Source of the DNA: Nigrospora sphaerica
Lineage: Eukaryota > Ascomycota > Sordariomycetes > Amphisphaeriales > Apiosporaceae
Length of the DNA stretch: 64,000 bases
Reading direction: 5' to 3'
NCBI GenBank assembly: GCA_018287875.1
Contig: JAGVVL010000002.1
Location: 8,804,001-8,868,000 of the forward strand
Below the pieces are notes generated by a model. The model ran no database searches. It had not been told where the DNA came from and worked only from the letters and a program-made list of their open reading frames with translations. Of the stretch, positions 1 to 9,781 are shown one piece after another (within the stretch, counting starts at the first letter, position 1; each line of letters starts with the position of its first letter). The position numbers were made by a program, and so were the translations under genes.

Positions 1-2435
1 TCCCCGTGCGCAGGTGGTACCCAGTTCCCTTTTTCTCCGTCGTGCCCGATGAGCCTGTGTGCGCCTCAGGCAGGCAGCGCACCGTGTGCCGCTGAGCCTG
101 TCAGCCTGTGAAGGTAGGTATGGATGTGTGTATCCGCGTTTCCACAAGTGGGTAAAAGAAGCAGAAGTGAAATGGGGAGAGTGCAGCAGCCGAACCGTGC
201 GTGCGATCCACGGGCGACAACACACACACACACTGGCGCAGGCGCCCGGCGCAGGTTCGGACGTTGCCAATTGCACCCCAACAGTTCGAACTCAAACCCC
301 CTGCACCCAAGCCCAACTTCCAGGGGCTCCAGCTTCTTTTCTTCTATTTCTGGGCGGTCTGCGGGAGATTGGATTGCGGGCGCGAGTCGCGACGCGATTT
401 GCCAGCACCAGGTCCGAACTGCGGGACTCCCGTATAGACGGAGTTAGTGGCGAGACGGCATGGGAGAGCGCATGAAGGACGACCAATTCGTCTGGCCAAT
501 ACTGACGGCCGTTTCCGGAGGGTGGGGGGGGGGAGGGTCCGGCCCCTTCGGTCGACGACGGGTGGCATCCCGACATAGCCTGCCCTACGTTTCTTCTCCC
601 GTCTTGCTGTTTGTCAAGCACCGCACGTATCCCCGACAGCATACAATTTCCGCTACCGCCAAGGGCCCCTCCCAAAAGCTCTGCTCGCTGGGGCGGTCAG
701 CTGCATGTCTCCTGGACGCGACCCAGCCGTCAGGCACCGTGATACGGGAGGGCAGAGGGTAGGACAGAACGAGAGACCAGAGGGGGGAACATGTTTGGAA
801 GCAAACCGCCGATGCGAAGTCCTACGCGGTGAAACGGAAGAGTCAGTCGCCTTGGTCGACCGTCCCACGCGGCCGTGACACGCGCACGCGTACTGTCATG
901 TCTTTTCATGTCTCCGCCACTCCGTATTTGCCACATCCGATAAGACCGAGACAGATTCGTTCGCGGTTGCCCCAAGGACGCCCAGATGCAATGTCTCACC
1001 GCTCGTCCGATCGTGTCTGCGCTTTCGCCAATGCAAACCACCCGTGGTTCCTAATGCAGGCGGGCCCGGGTGAACTTTCCCAACTTCAAGCGAATGTAAG
1101 GCCTCCAGCGCCGGCCCTCGTCTACGCACAGCCACTTGTGAGGCGGAAAAGGTGTGCCGAAGCGATGTCCAAGGTAGGTGTCGAATGGCACTTGGTAGCA
1201 GCGGATGGACAAAACGGTACTGGAGGGCCACATTGCGTTGCCAACACCCGTAACGCCAGGACACACTGGTGTCCATCTAGGACCTAGACTTTTGGAATTC
1301 AGGCTTTCTGTACCGATAATGACGCGACGTTGAGTCTGATGATGACTAAGGAATATCCACGCTGGCATTGGATAGAAATAAGTAGCGGCGGCATGTGAAA
1401 TAGCCTGGTCTATTCAGCCCCCGGTTAGGTAAGGTAAGCAAAGTATGCATCCAGTATAGTCGCTCCACATGCCGTCTGATCCTTCGGCAGCCACTCTTGC
1501 CTAATCCCGCGGAAACTCCTCATTGTCTCTTTCTCATTGGCCAGGTGAACCTGGAGTGCAGGTTCAAGACGAACGAGATTCCCCTATTCGATGTCTAACA
1601 TGGTTGTCTGGGAGAGGCGTGCACAGTCCCAACAGTTAAATGCGAGAACACTCCATGACGATACTTTGAGTATGGGAAAGGGATTTGGTTGAGGAGTGCG
1701 CAATTATGCTAGGGTATTACACAGTCGTGCTATTCTCTTGGAAAGACCGCCTTCCCATCAGTGTCGAGCAGATCAAGGCCCGCCGCGCCAAATGTCCAAG
1801 TCCGGCTTTTATTGTGATAGAGGGCGAGGGCAGTTATAGCCCATTAGGCTCACCACCCTCGCAGCTACCGGCGTACTATGTCGATAGACCGAGTATATTC
1901 TGCCGGCACCTGCTTTATGCAGCTAGGCGTGGTTCACACGACGAGGTTCTTCGGCCTCCATGGTACGGTTACATTCCTCCACAAGACAGGCGTCTGCCCC
2001 GGGGGAAATCCCGTCCCGTGGAGTAGGAGAACGTAATTGAATCAAGCAGTCGTCACTTTGCGTGCAAAGGAAGGAGTGTATCCAACTGGAGCCCTTCACA
2101 ACTTGCAATCGACAGCACCGTTCCCGGCTTTCTTGACGGTCTTGGCGGCCTCGGCGCGGCTTGGTGCTCCCCGCCCGCGAACTCGACCTTCCTAATTCAG
2201 AGCAGAACCTGATATGATATGGATAATGATTGGTATGCTGAGCCCTCGGCATGTCGTGCCTCGTCCAATTCCCCTCGACGTCGCGTCATGACGACTTGAC
2301 CACAGCGATGGCGTGCCTAAGCGGCCGAGCCGGTAATGAGTATTTAATCGGGCCGGGCGAGAAATACCTTGATGCTGATTCTCCGACAACCACTGGACTG
2401 ACGCGAAGCGACCTTTTATCCGAACCATCGTTACC
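1..2435. other. Intergenic, no supportable gene
   Basis: No convincing gene is visible. Short open frames occur on both strands but overlap one another, lack recognisable domains and show no splice-linked continuation. A short CA dinucleotide run lies near 220-235 and a G-rich tract near 522-538. The final 200 bases are the probable promoter and 5' leader of the M28 peptidase gene that starts at 2436. A gene with many small exons cannot be excluded. Confidence 0.5.
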
Positions 2436-4250
2436 ATGCTGAGACTTGGCCACGTGTTGGCCACTGTGCTGCCCCTGCTCTCGGGGGTGGCGGGCACCTC
2501 CAAGACCAAGGTCGACCCCGCCAAGCTCGAGGGCGACATCGAGACGGAAGGGTAAGATGGGGGGAAGAAGACAAGGTCTGGAGCGGCTCGTTTGTCCGAC
2601 TGACCGCGATGGCAGACTCATGTCCCACCTCGAGGCGTTGCAGGGCATCGCGACGGCGAACGGTGGGAACCGCGCGTTCGGCGAGGCGGGCTACGCGGCC
2701 TCGGTCGACTACGTGTACGGGCTGGTGTCGGCGCTGCCGGGGACGCGGGCGTGGACGCAGGACTTCGCGGCGTGGTACGGCGGCGTGCGGAGTGTCGCAC
2801 TGCGCATTGGTGGCGCCGACGGCGAGCCGATGTACGTGCACGGCCTGACGTACTCGCCGTCGACGCCGGCCGAGGGCTTGACGGCGGCGCTGGTGGCAGG
2901 GCCGGCGGGCGCGGCGGGCTGCGACGCAGCCGCCTATGCCGACCTCGACGTCGCCGGCAAGATCGTCCTCGTCGAGCGCTTCCGCTGCCCCGGCGGCGGC
3001 GGCACCCTCGCCGGTCGCGTCGTGGCCGCCGCCGCCGCCGGTGCCACCGCCGTCCTCGTCTACAGCGACGGGCCCGCGCGCCCGACGGCCGGCTCCCTCG
3101 GCTCCCCCGACCCCGGCCGCCACGTTCCCGCCGGTCTCATCGCCCGCGCCGACGGTCTCGCCCTCCAAGTCCGCCTCGAGGCCGGCGAGGACGTCTCGGT
3201 CTACTTTCAGCAGACCCAAGTCGTCGAGCAGCGCATCACCCAGAACGTTTTTGTCGAGACCGAGGGCGGCGATCCCGACAACGTCATCGTGGTATGTACC
3301 CCTCTCGAGGGCTGGGATGCATTGCCGCTTCCGCCCCGTCTCGCTCGTGTCATGGATATGGTGTGTGGCTGACATGCCCAGCTTGGAGCACACCTGGACA
3401 GTGTCCAGGCCGGACCGGGAATCAACGACGACGGTAAGCTAGCCAGCGGCTTGGCGCTCTCCTCCCGAGGAAACCCATGACGAGTTGGCATTGACGAGAT
3501 GGCTCCAGGCTCGGGCACGGCGCTCCTCCTCGAGCTCTCCCGGGCCTTCGTCCGGTACGAGGCGACGAACAAGGTGCGGTTCGCGTGGTGGGGGGCCGAG
3601 GAGAACGGGCTACTGGGCTCGCGGTACTACTGCAGCAACCTCGCGACGGCCGAGGTCGACCAGGTGCTGGCCTACCTCAACTTCGACATGGTGTCCAAGG
3701 GCTACGTCGGCGTGGCCGACACGGACGGCAGCACGCACGGCGTCGCCGGCCCGCCCGGCTCCGACACCATCGAGCACCTGTTCGAGGACTACTACGCCTC
3801 CCGCGGCGTCGACATCACCTCAGTCCTCATCACCAACGGCTCCGACTACGCCTCGTGGTGGCAGATACTCAACAAGCCCTTTGGCTACCTGCACACGGGC
3901 ACCGGCGTCGCCCAGGACCCCTGCTACCACCAGGCGTGCGACACCATCGAGAACCCGGACCCAGCGACGCTGACCATTAACGCCAAGGCAAGTCTGCCCC
4001 CCCCCCCCCCCCCTTCCCAAAGGGGTGAACCGAAACGACGAGAGAGGACTGACCTTTTCCCCTCGTCCAGGCCGCTGCGTACGTGCTGGCCGAACTCGCC
4101 GTCAACGGCACCGAGTTGATTCCCAAGGTGCTCACTAACGCGTCCATGTTTGAAAACGTCCGGACCCGGTCCGTCGACGCCGACTTTGTCGCCATCGCCG
4201 AGCTCGAGGCTCTGGGGGAAAGACACCTCGGCTGCGGTCACGACATATGA
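2436..4250 (+). CDS. Secreted M28 family zinc aminopeptidase (aminopeptidase Y-like)
   Basis: Removes N-terminal residues from peptides outside the cell or in the vacuole, using two zinc ions. The gene has five exons: 2436-2551, 2616-3291, 3382-3433, 3509-3987 and 4071-4250. All junctions keep phase and the total is 1503 nt, a 500-residue protein, the usual length for this family. Residues 1-20 form a signal peptide. A protease-associated domain occupies about 110-240. Metal and catalytic residues are visible: H268 and D270 in GAHLDS, D280 in INDDGSG, E312/E313 in GAEENG, D341 in NFDM, and the late His in CYHQACDT. Three introns are GT-AG. The last (3988-4070) is GC-AG with donor AAG/GCAAGT and contains a long C tract. 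The ATG at 2436 is chosen because it opens directly onto the signal peptide. Family assignment is firm; exon edges are predictions. Confidence 0.92.
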
Positions 4251-5016
4251 GGGTGAGAATTGCGGGGAGACAAGGGACAAAAGCAGGATACATAGCTAGA
4301 CAAGCAAGAGAGGCGATGGTCAGGCGCCCCCAAGTCTTGTGGACCCTCTGGGTGGACGCTAGCCGGTTCATTGGGGGATGAACCACTGTCAATCGGACCG
4401 AGTAGAAAGCACTCCAGTCGCACATATTGTACGAATACGACTATGTTCGCCTTCCCCAACCTCGTACGTGTTCCCCCCCGCATTCCCCCGCACGTTGAGC
4501 ATCCCCGGCTTTGTGGGGGACGTTTGCGGGTGTGGAGAAGACTAGACGAATGGAAGCATCATCACGAGCGGAAGGAGCCACTGCTCAGCGCTGTGGCCGG
4601 TGTCGGGGATCGGGCCGCCGTCGGCAACCGTGCCGGGTCTTAATCATGTACGCGGAGTTTCCGTGTAGCCCCTCCGATCTTCACCGGTCTTTACTGACTG
4701 CATTCCTTGTCATCGACATCTCTACTTGCTGAGCCCCTCCCATGGCAGCCCCCCCCTCCCCCCATGATATGGGATCGCCAAGAGTCGGGTTGAATTTCTT
4801 CGTTCCACTATGAGCCGAGGAATCGGTTATACTACGTGGTTCGGTTCCCAGCACGGGAGGGCCCGGCACGTCAGCAGCCGAGGTAGCCTGCCGGCATCGT
4901 CATTTAGGCCTACGACATAAAGAGCCCGAGGCCGGCCGTCTCTGGCTTGCTGCATCCCAAACGTCCCCGGCGTTCAAGCCCCTCCTACAGTCTCGGAGCG
5001 ACGCGAAAAAGACAAC
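4251..5016. other. Intergenic between M28 and GH1 genes
   Basis: No gene is seen. It contains the 3' end of the peptidase gene and the upstream region of the glycosidase. C-rich tracts occur near 4474-4496 and 4749-4762. No clear terminator or promoter motif can be assigned. Confidence 0.45.
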
Positions 5017-6882
5017 ATGATGCGCACTTTGGCCGTAAGCTGGGCGGTGACGGCGGCCCTGGCGCAACAAGTCTACGCGCCGGCCGAGGGCCCCGTCGCG
5101 CGGCCGGCCTGTTCGTCGGACTGCCAGTACTCGACGGCGACCCCGACCTACTCCTTCACGCCCTTCTCCTTCACGCAGACGGAGACGGTGCGGACGGCGA
5201 CGGCGGTGGTACCGGGGCCGCGGACCACGTACGCGCCGCCGTACGCGTCGCTGAGCCAGCTGGTGCCCAATCTGTCGACGACGACGTGGGGCAACTGGTA
5301 CCCCGAGGCGACGGCGGCGGCGACCGACAAGGACGACCCTTACGGCCAGGCCGCCTGGTCGGCGATCTGGGAGCGGGCGGCGCTGGCCAACTTCACGTCG
5401 CGCGGCCTGTACTCGACGACGGTCTCGCCGACGCCGGTGCCGACGAGCGAGCTCGTGCTGCCGCCGCCCAACTACTTCGAGGCCGACGACTGCTACTACT
5501 TCCCCGAGCACTTTGAGCTGGGCGTGGCCGGGTCGGCGTCGCAGATCGAGGGCGCCGTTGCCGACGAGGGGCGCGCGCCGACGCTGATGGACATCATAAC
5601 CATCGGCCGCGATCCCAACTCGCCGCCCAACTACATCACCAACGAGAACTACTACCTGTACAAGCAGGACATCGTGCGGCTGGCGGCCATGGGCGTCAAG
5701 TACTACTCCTTTTCGATACCGTGGACGCGCATCTTGCCCTTTGCGCTCGAGGGCTCGCCCGTTAACCAGCAGGGGCTGGACCACTACGACGACCTCATCA
5801 ACTTCGCCATCGCGCAGGGCATGGAGCCGCACGTGACGCTCCTCCACTTTGACACGCCGCTGCAGTTCTACGCGGACCCGTACAACCGGCGGGAGCCGCT
5901 CATCGGCTACACCGACGGCGCCTACGGCAACGCCACCTTCCAGGACGCCTTTGTGCACTACGGTAAGGTGGTCATGACGCACTTTGCGGACCGCGTGCCC
6001 GTGTGGTTCACCTTCAACGAGCCGCTGCTGTACTGCGATGACGGCAAGTCCGTCGACACCGTCATCAAGGCGCACGCGCGGCTGTACCACTTCTACCACG
6101 ACGAGATCCGCGGCGCCGGTCGCGTGTCACTCAAGTTCAACGACAACTTCGGCGTGCCGCGGGACCCGGGCCGGGCCGAGGACGTGGCGGCGGCGCAGCA
6201 CTTCAACGCGTTTCAGCTGGCGACGTTCGCGAACCCCATCTTCCTGGGGCTCGACTACCCCGAGGCCTACAAGATGACGATACCGAACTACGTGCCGCTG
6301 AGCGCGGCCGACCTCGCCTACGTCAATGGCACCGCCGACTTCCTCGGCATCGACCCGTACACGGCAACAATCGTGGCGCCGCCGGCGCACGGCATCGCCG
6401 CCTGCGCCGCCAACACGTCGGACCCGCTGTTCCCGTACTGCGTCGAGCAGACGACGACGACGACGACGGGCTGGAGCATCGGCTACCGCTCGCAGTCGTA
6501 CGTCTACATGACGCCGACGTACCTGCGGACGTACCTCAACTACCTGTGGAACACGTTCCGCGCGCCCGTCGTCATTACCGAGTTCGGCTTCCCCGTCTTC
6601 GGCGAGGCCGACAAGGCGGCGCTCGTGGACCAGCTTCTCGACCAGCCGCGCAGCGACTACTACCGCAGCTTCCTGAGCGAGGTGCTCAAGGCCATCTGGG
6701 AGGATGGCGTGCGCGTCGACGGCGCCTTCGCCTGGAGCTTCGCCGACAACTGGGAGTTTGGCGACTACGAACAGCGCTTCGGCATCCAGACGGTCAACCG
6801 CACCACCATGGAACGCCGCTACAAGAAGAGTTTCTTCGACCTCGTCGACTTTGTGGCCGCGCGCATGCAGCGCCGGTCGTGA
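5017..6882 (+). CDS. Secreted family 1 glycoside hydrolase (beta-glucosidase type)
   Basis: Intronless frame of 621 residues. It starts with a signal peptide (about 1-20, ending near QVYA), followed by a Ser/Thr/Pro-rich extension to about residue 150. A GH1 (beta/alpha)8 barrel then runs to the C-terminus. Barrel marks are FELGVAGSASQIEGA near residue 170, TFNEP with the acid/base E335, and VVITEFG with the nucleophile E522. Both catalytic glutamates are present, so the enzyme should be active on beta-linked glycosides such as cellobiose or aryl-glucosides; the exact substrate cannot be read. The nucleophile motif is ITEFG rather than the usual ITENG. The length exceeds the roughly 480 residues of typical GH1 enzymes because of the N-terminal extension, a form seen in fungal extracellular GH1 proteins. 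The ATG at 5017 is the first in frame and gives the signal peptide. Confidence 0.93.
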   Translation: MMRTLAVSWAVTAALAQQVYAPAEGPVARPACSSDCQYSTATPTYSFTPFSFTQTETVRTATAVVPGPRTTYAPPYASLSQLVPNLSTTTWGNWYPEATAAATDKDDPYGQAAWSAIWERAALANFTSRGLYSTTVSPTPVPTSELVLPPPNYFEADDCYYFPEHFELGVAGSASQIEGAVADEGRAPTLMDIITIGRDPNSPPNYITNENYYLYKQDIVRLAAMGVKYYSFSIPWTRILPFALEGSPVNQQGLDHYDDLINFAIAQGMEPHVTLLHFDTPLQFYADPYNRREPLIGYTDGAYGNATFQDAFVHYGKVVMTHFADRVPVWFTFNEPLLYCDDGKSVDTVIKAHARLYHFYHDEIRGAGRVSLKFNDNFGVPRDPGRAEDVAAAQHFNAFQLATFANPIFLGLDYPEAYKMTIPNYVPLSAADLAYVNGTADFLGIDPYTATIVAPPAHGIAACAANTSDPLFPYCVEQTTTTTTGWSIGYRSQSYVYMTPTYLRTYLNYLWNTFRAPVVITEFGFPVFGEADKAALVDQLLDQPRSDYYRSFLSEVLKAIWEDGVRVDGAFAWSFADNWEFGDYEQRFGIQTVNRTTMERRYKKSFFDLVDFVAARMQRRS

Positions 6883-7423
6883 AGGCACCGGCAGGAGGTG
6901 CCGGTCCGGCGGGGGTGGGGGCGGGGGAGGGGCCAGTTTTCGTCACGAGCTGGTAGGTAGCTCTCGGCCTTTTTCAGCCTGGCCGCACGGGAACGGGCTG
7001 TTTCCAATGCGGCATCCAGGAGTAGCCGCATCCGATCGTGGTACCGTCAAATAAGCATAATAGAATCTTAAAAACACTGAGAAATACGGGACAATCCGAA
7101 ACGCATTGAGAGACACGGGTCAATCCGAGGGAAGTGGGCGGGCGGGACGCGAAGACCAGAAGCAGCCGCCTCCCGCTGGATTCCCCTCAATCAATGCCCT
7201 TAAGTTTCCAGGTTCACTCGTCGCCCCTAAACCGGCGGTCGTCACTTCCCCACACTGAGTGTGCGGGGAGATCTTCCGCCAGCTGCCCGCCAGCTGAGTC
7301 ACTAAGTACATCGGTACTTTCTCTCGCCTCCGCCGGGCGCTAGTGAGCTTCGCAAGACGACCCCACGACAGAAAGTGTTCTGCTCGCGATTCCAGGTCTC
7401 TGTACCTCGCTTGTCCCGCCATC
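6883..7423. other. Intergenic
   Basis: No gene is seen. A G-rich tract follows the GH1 stop (6909-6931). The rest is the upstream region of the next gene. Confidence 0.4.
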
Positions 7424-8899
7424 ATGTCATCTTTATGGCAACGAAACGGGCCCATCGTCGCGAACCGGGTTGGGGTGCAGGCATGGTCGACACGGGCCGC
7501 GCTGCTCGGCCGTGCGCGCCCGCGCCGATGCGCGTGGCAGCGCCTTGAGGTCTCCATGTGGACGACGACGCCCAAGGAAAGCACCGAGATGAAGACGACG
7601 GCCACCCACACGCCTCCGACCCTCGATGCCCCGAAACCCGAGCCCCCAAGTCGCATCCGACTCGAGAGTCCGACACCGCCCAATCTGCCCGGCAAAATAG
7701 CCGACGTACTCGACCTTGCCGACACGCAAAGAGTGCCCGTTGTTACATATTCGCCCACCGAGGAGCTCTTCACCCTGAACGAGGACCCTGTCGCCGAGCC
7801 GCCCTCGCTCGAGTCGCGCGTTGCCATCAACAAATTCCCCAACAAATGGTACCTCGTCCAGTACTACTTGAAGATGCGCGAGACCATGGTGTCCAAATCG
7901 AGCGTATTCCACAAGCGCTGGAGAGGCGCCTGTGCCTCGGCTACCGGCCGGTTCCTTAGCATGAACGACGCCGTCACCACCTTCTGCGGCAACCTGGGCC
8001 GTGCCGACTGGGAACGCGACCCAGCGCGCGAAGTCGCCTCCTACCGCGACTTTCGCGCCCTCGATGCCAAGAGTACCACGGCGCACGTGGAATACCTCAA
8101 GAGTGGCCAAGCGGCGGCCCTCTGGGTCACCATCGCCCCCGAGCGTTACGACGGTGCCGGCGGTGGCGGCTTCCCCGATACAAAGGCTCTCCAATACTAC
8201 ACCTGGGCGAACCGGCACCCGCCCTGGAGAAACCTGTTGTGGCACTTGAGGCGGTCCCCGTCGCGGCAACTCCGGGCTCCCTCCATCAGTCCCGCCGACG
8301 AGAACTACCAAATCTACCCCGACGAGCGCCGGCCGGAGTCTGTCGGAAACGTGGCCAACCAGCCGCTTCATCAGGTTCAGAGCTGCTATTTCCTCCACTT
8401 CATGCCCCTCCTGATGGAAACCTTTGGTCCGGGCGGCCGTCGCGTCAACCGGCTGTGGGTCGACGGGAAACAGAACAACAACCTCCCCGTCATACTCTCT
8501 TGGCAGGACATGTATGTGTGGTTCATCTGGAGGAACGGGCCCGAGGGCCCACTTGAGATGCAGCATGCCGGCTGGTGGCTGCCCCAGATCGCCCCTGGTC
8601 ACCCTAACCACCAGCGCGAACAGGAGCTGCGAAAGTCGTCCGAGACGAGACTCGGCATGTCTCCGTACGGCAAGCCGGTAACGGAACTCGGACCGCCACC
8701 AGAGCGGAAGCCACGTCTAAGCCAGCGCCGACGGGGGGACTTGGGAGAACCACAACCAGAACAGCCGCCGGTGGAGTGGCCGAGAGAGCACTTGGGGTCG
8801 TCGGCAAAACCCCCGGGTTCGTCGTCACCAATGGAGCGCTGGTTGGCAGAGATGGGCGACAAAAAAGGCTTCAAGCCCAAGGGTAAAGCCTCGCCCTGA
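7424..8899 (+). CDS. Hypothetical protein, no recognised domain
   Basis: Open frame of 491 residues from the ATG at 7424. The frame stays open upstream, but only with non-ATG starts. The first 40 residues are basic and could be a mitochondrial-type leader. Residues about 55-90 are Pro/Thr-rich. The middle (about 125-360) is well ordered with many aromatic residues. The C-terminal 110 residues are Pro/Arg/Lys-rich and probably disordered. I see no signal peptide, no membrane helix and no family motif. A long antisense frame at 7433-8611 overlaps it but is Val/Arg/Gly-rich and looks like a shadow. The gene stands alone between the GH1 and ABC transporter genes. An unseen intron cannot be excluded. 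Confidence 0.5.
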   Translation: MSSLWQRNGPIVANRVGVQAWSTRAALLGRARPRRCAWQRLEVSMWTTTPKESTEMKTTATHTPPTLDAPKPEPPSRIRLESPTPPNLPGKIADVLDLADTQRVPVVTYSPTEELFTLNEDPVAEPPSLESRVAINKFPNKWYLVQYYLKMRETMVSKSSVFHKRWRGACASATGRFLSMNDAVTTFCGNLGRADWERDPAREVASYRDFRALDAKSTTAHVEYLKSGQAAALWVTIAPERYDGAGGGGFPDTKALQYYTWANRHPPWRNLLWHLRRSPSRQLRAPSISPADENYQIYPDERRPESVGNVANQPLHQVQSCYFLHFMPLLMETFGPGGRRVNRLWVDGKQNNNLPVILSWQDMYVWFIWRNGPEGPLEMQHAGWWLPQIAPGHPNHQREQELRKSSETRLGMSPYGKPVTELGPPPERKPRLSQRRRGDLGEPQPEQPPVEWPREHLGSSAKPPGSSSPMERWLAEMGDKKGFKPKGKASP

Positions 8900-9781
8900 G
8901 CAACAGCAACCTGTACTAAGATAACTTGTATTCCCTCATGTATAACTGGAAGCCGGAATACCGCGCGCAAAATCATCGACCTACCAATGGCTTTCAATTT
9001 TCTGTTTCTCTGAATTTTGGACACTCACGGGGCGACACCCCCCAAGCGCATGCACCACCAACGAAAACTCGCCCGTTCACCCACACCCCATTGAAGATGC
9101 GTAACTGGACCGGTGCTGCGCCGGAAGGAAGTCGAGATATCCTCGGAAACGGGATGTTTCTGGACGAACCCGGCAGCATCCTTGGATCCCCAAGGGGCGC
9201 CCACGCAACGTGCCAGGCGGGATCATCGGCGGCCGCTGCCGTCGACGTCTGGCGAACGGGCCTTGGTTGGGCACACGAAGTTCACACGTTTTTCCGGCTG
9301 ACCACTCCATCGAAGGCCCGACGGGGGACATAGGATAAAGAAATTAGGACCAGCAGGCAATGCCCGCGTTTATGGCTTTCCTTGGGGAGGCGGACCCCAT
9401 CCCGATGGCCAGGGCCTATCCGAGAGGGCCAAGATGCCGCGACTAGGATCGAGCCAGAGGAGGAAGGACCGGTCGTGCATGGTTTCTTTCCAGTGCCGAC
9501 CAACAGACGATCATTCCCCGGCGTGGGAGAAGACGGATGGTTTGTTACCTGGTCCTGTGGTCATGCTCGTGACGCCCCGGCATCGACACCAGCAACGCCT
9601 GTCTCGAGCCCGCACGCCCAACGACGTCGGCCGGACGCAGAAAGCGTACATGCCAGACCGTAGGGCATGTTAAAGAAGCGTGCCACTTTAAAGACATTTG
9701 AAAACTCGTGGGCAAAATGGCATCTATGGATTAAAATCATTTTAAGCGCCGATACCCCCGGGTATGTCCCCGTGCCATGCA
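8900..9781. other. Intergenic between convergent genes
   Basis: No supportable gene. It lies between the 3' ends of the 7424-8899 gene and the reverse-strand ABC transporter, so it holds both 3' regions. Confidence 0.45.

Noticed and set aside
4900..6099. Long reverse open frame (399 codons) opposite the GH1 gene
   Set aside because: Composition is Val/Arg/Gly-rich and it mirrors GC-rich codons of the GH1 gene; no domain, so a shadow frame.
7433..8611. Reverse open frame of 392 codons
   Set aside because: Overlaps the forward 491-residue frame; the forward one has better composition. Not fully excluded.
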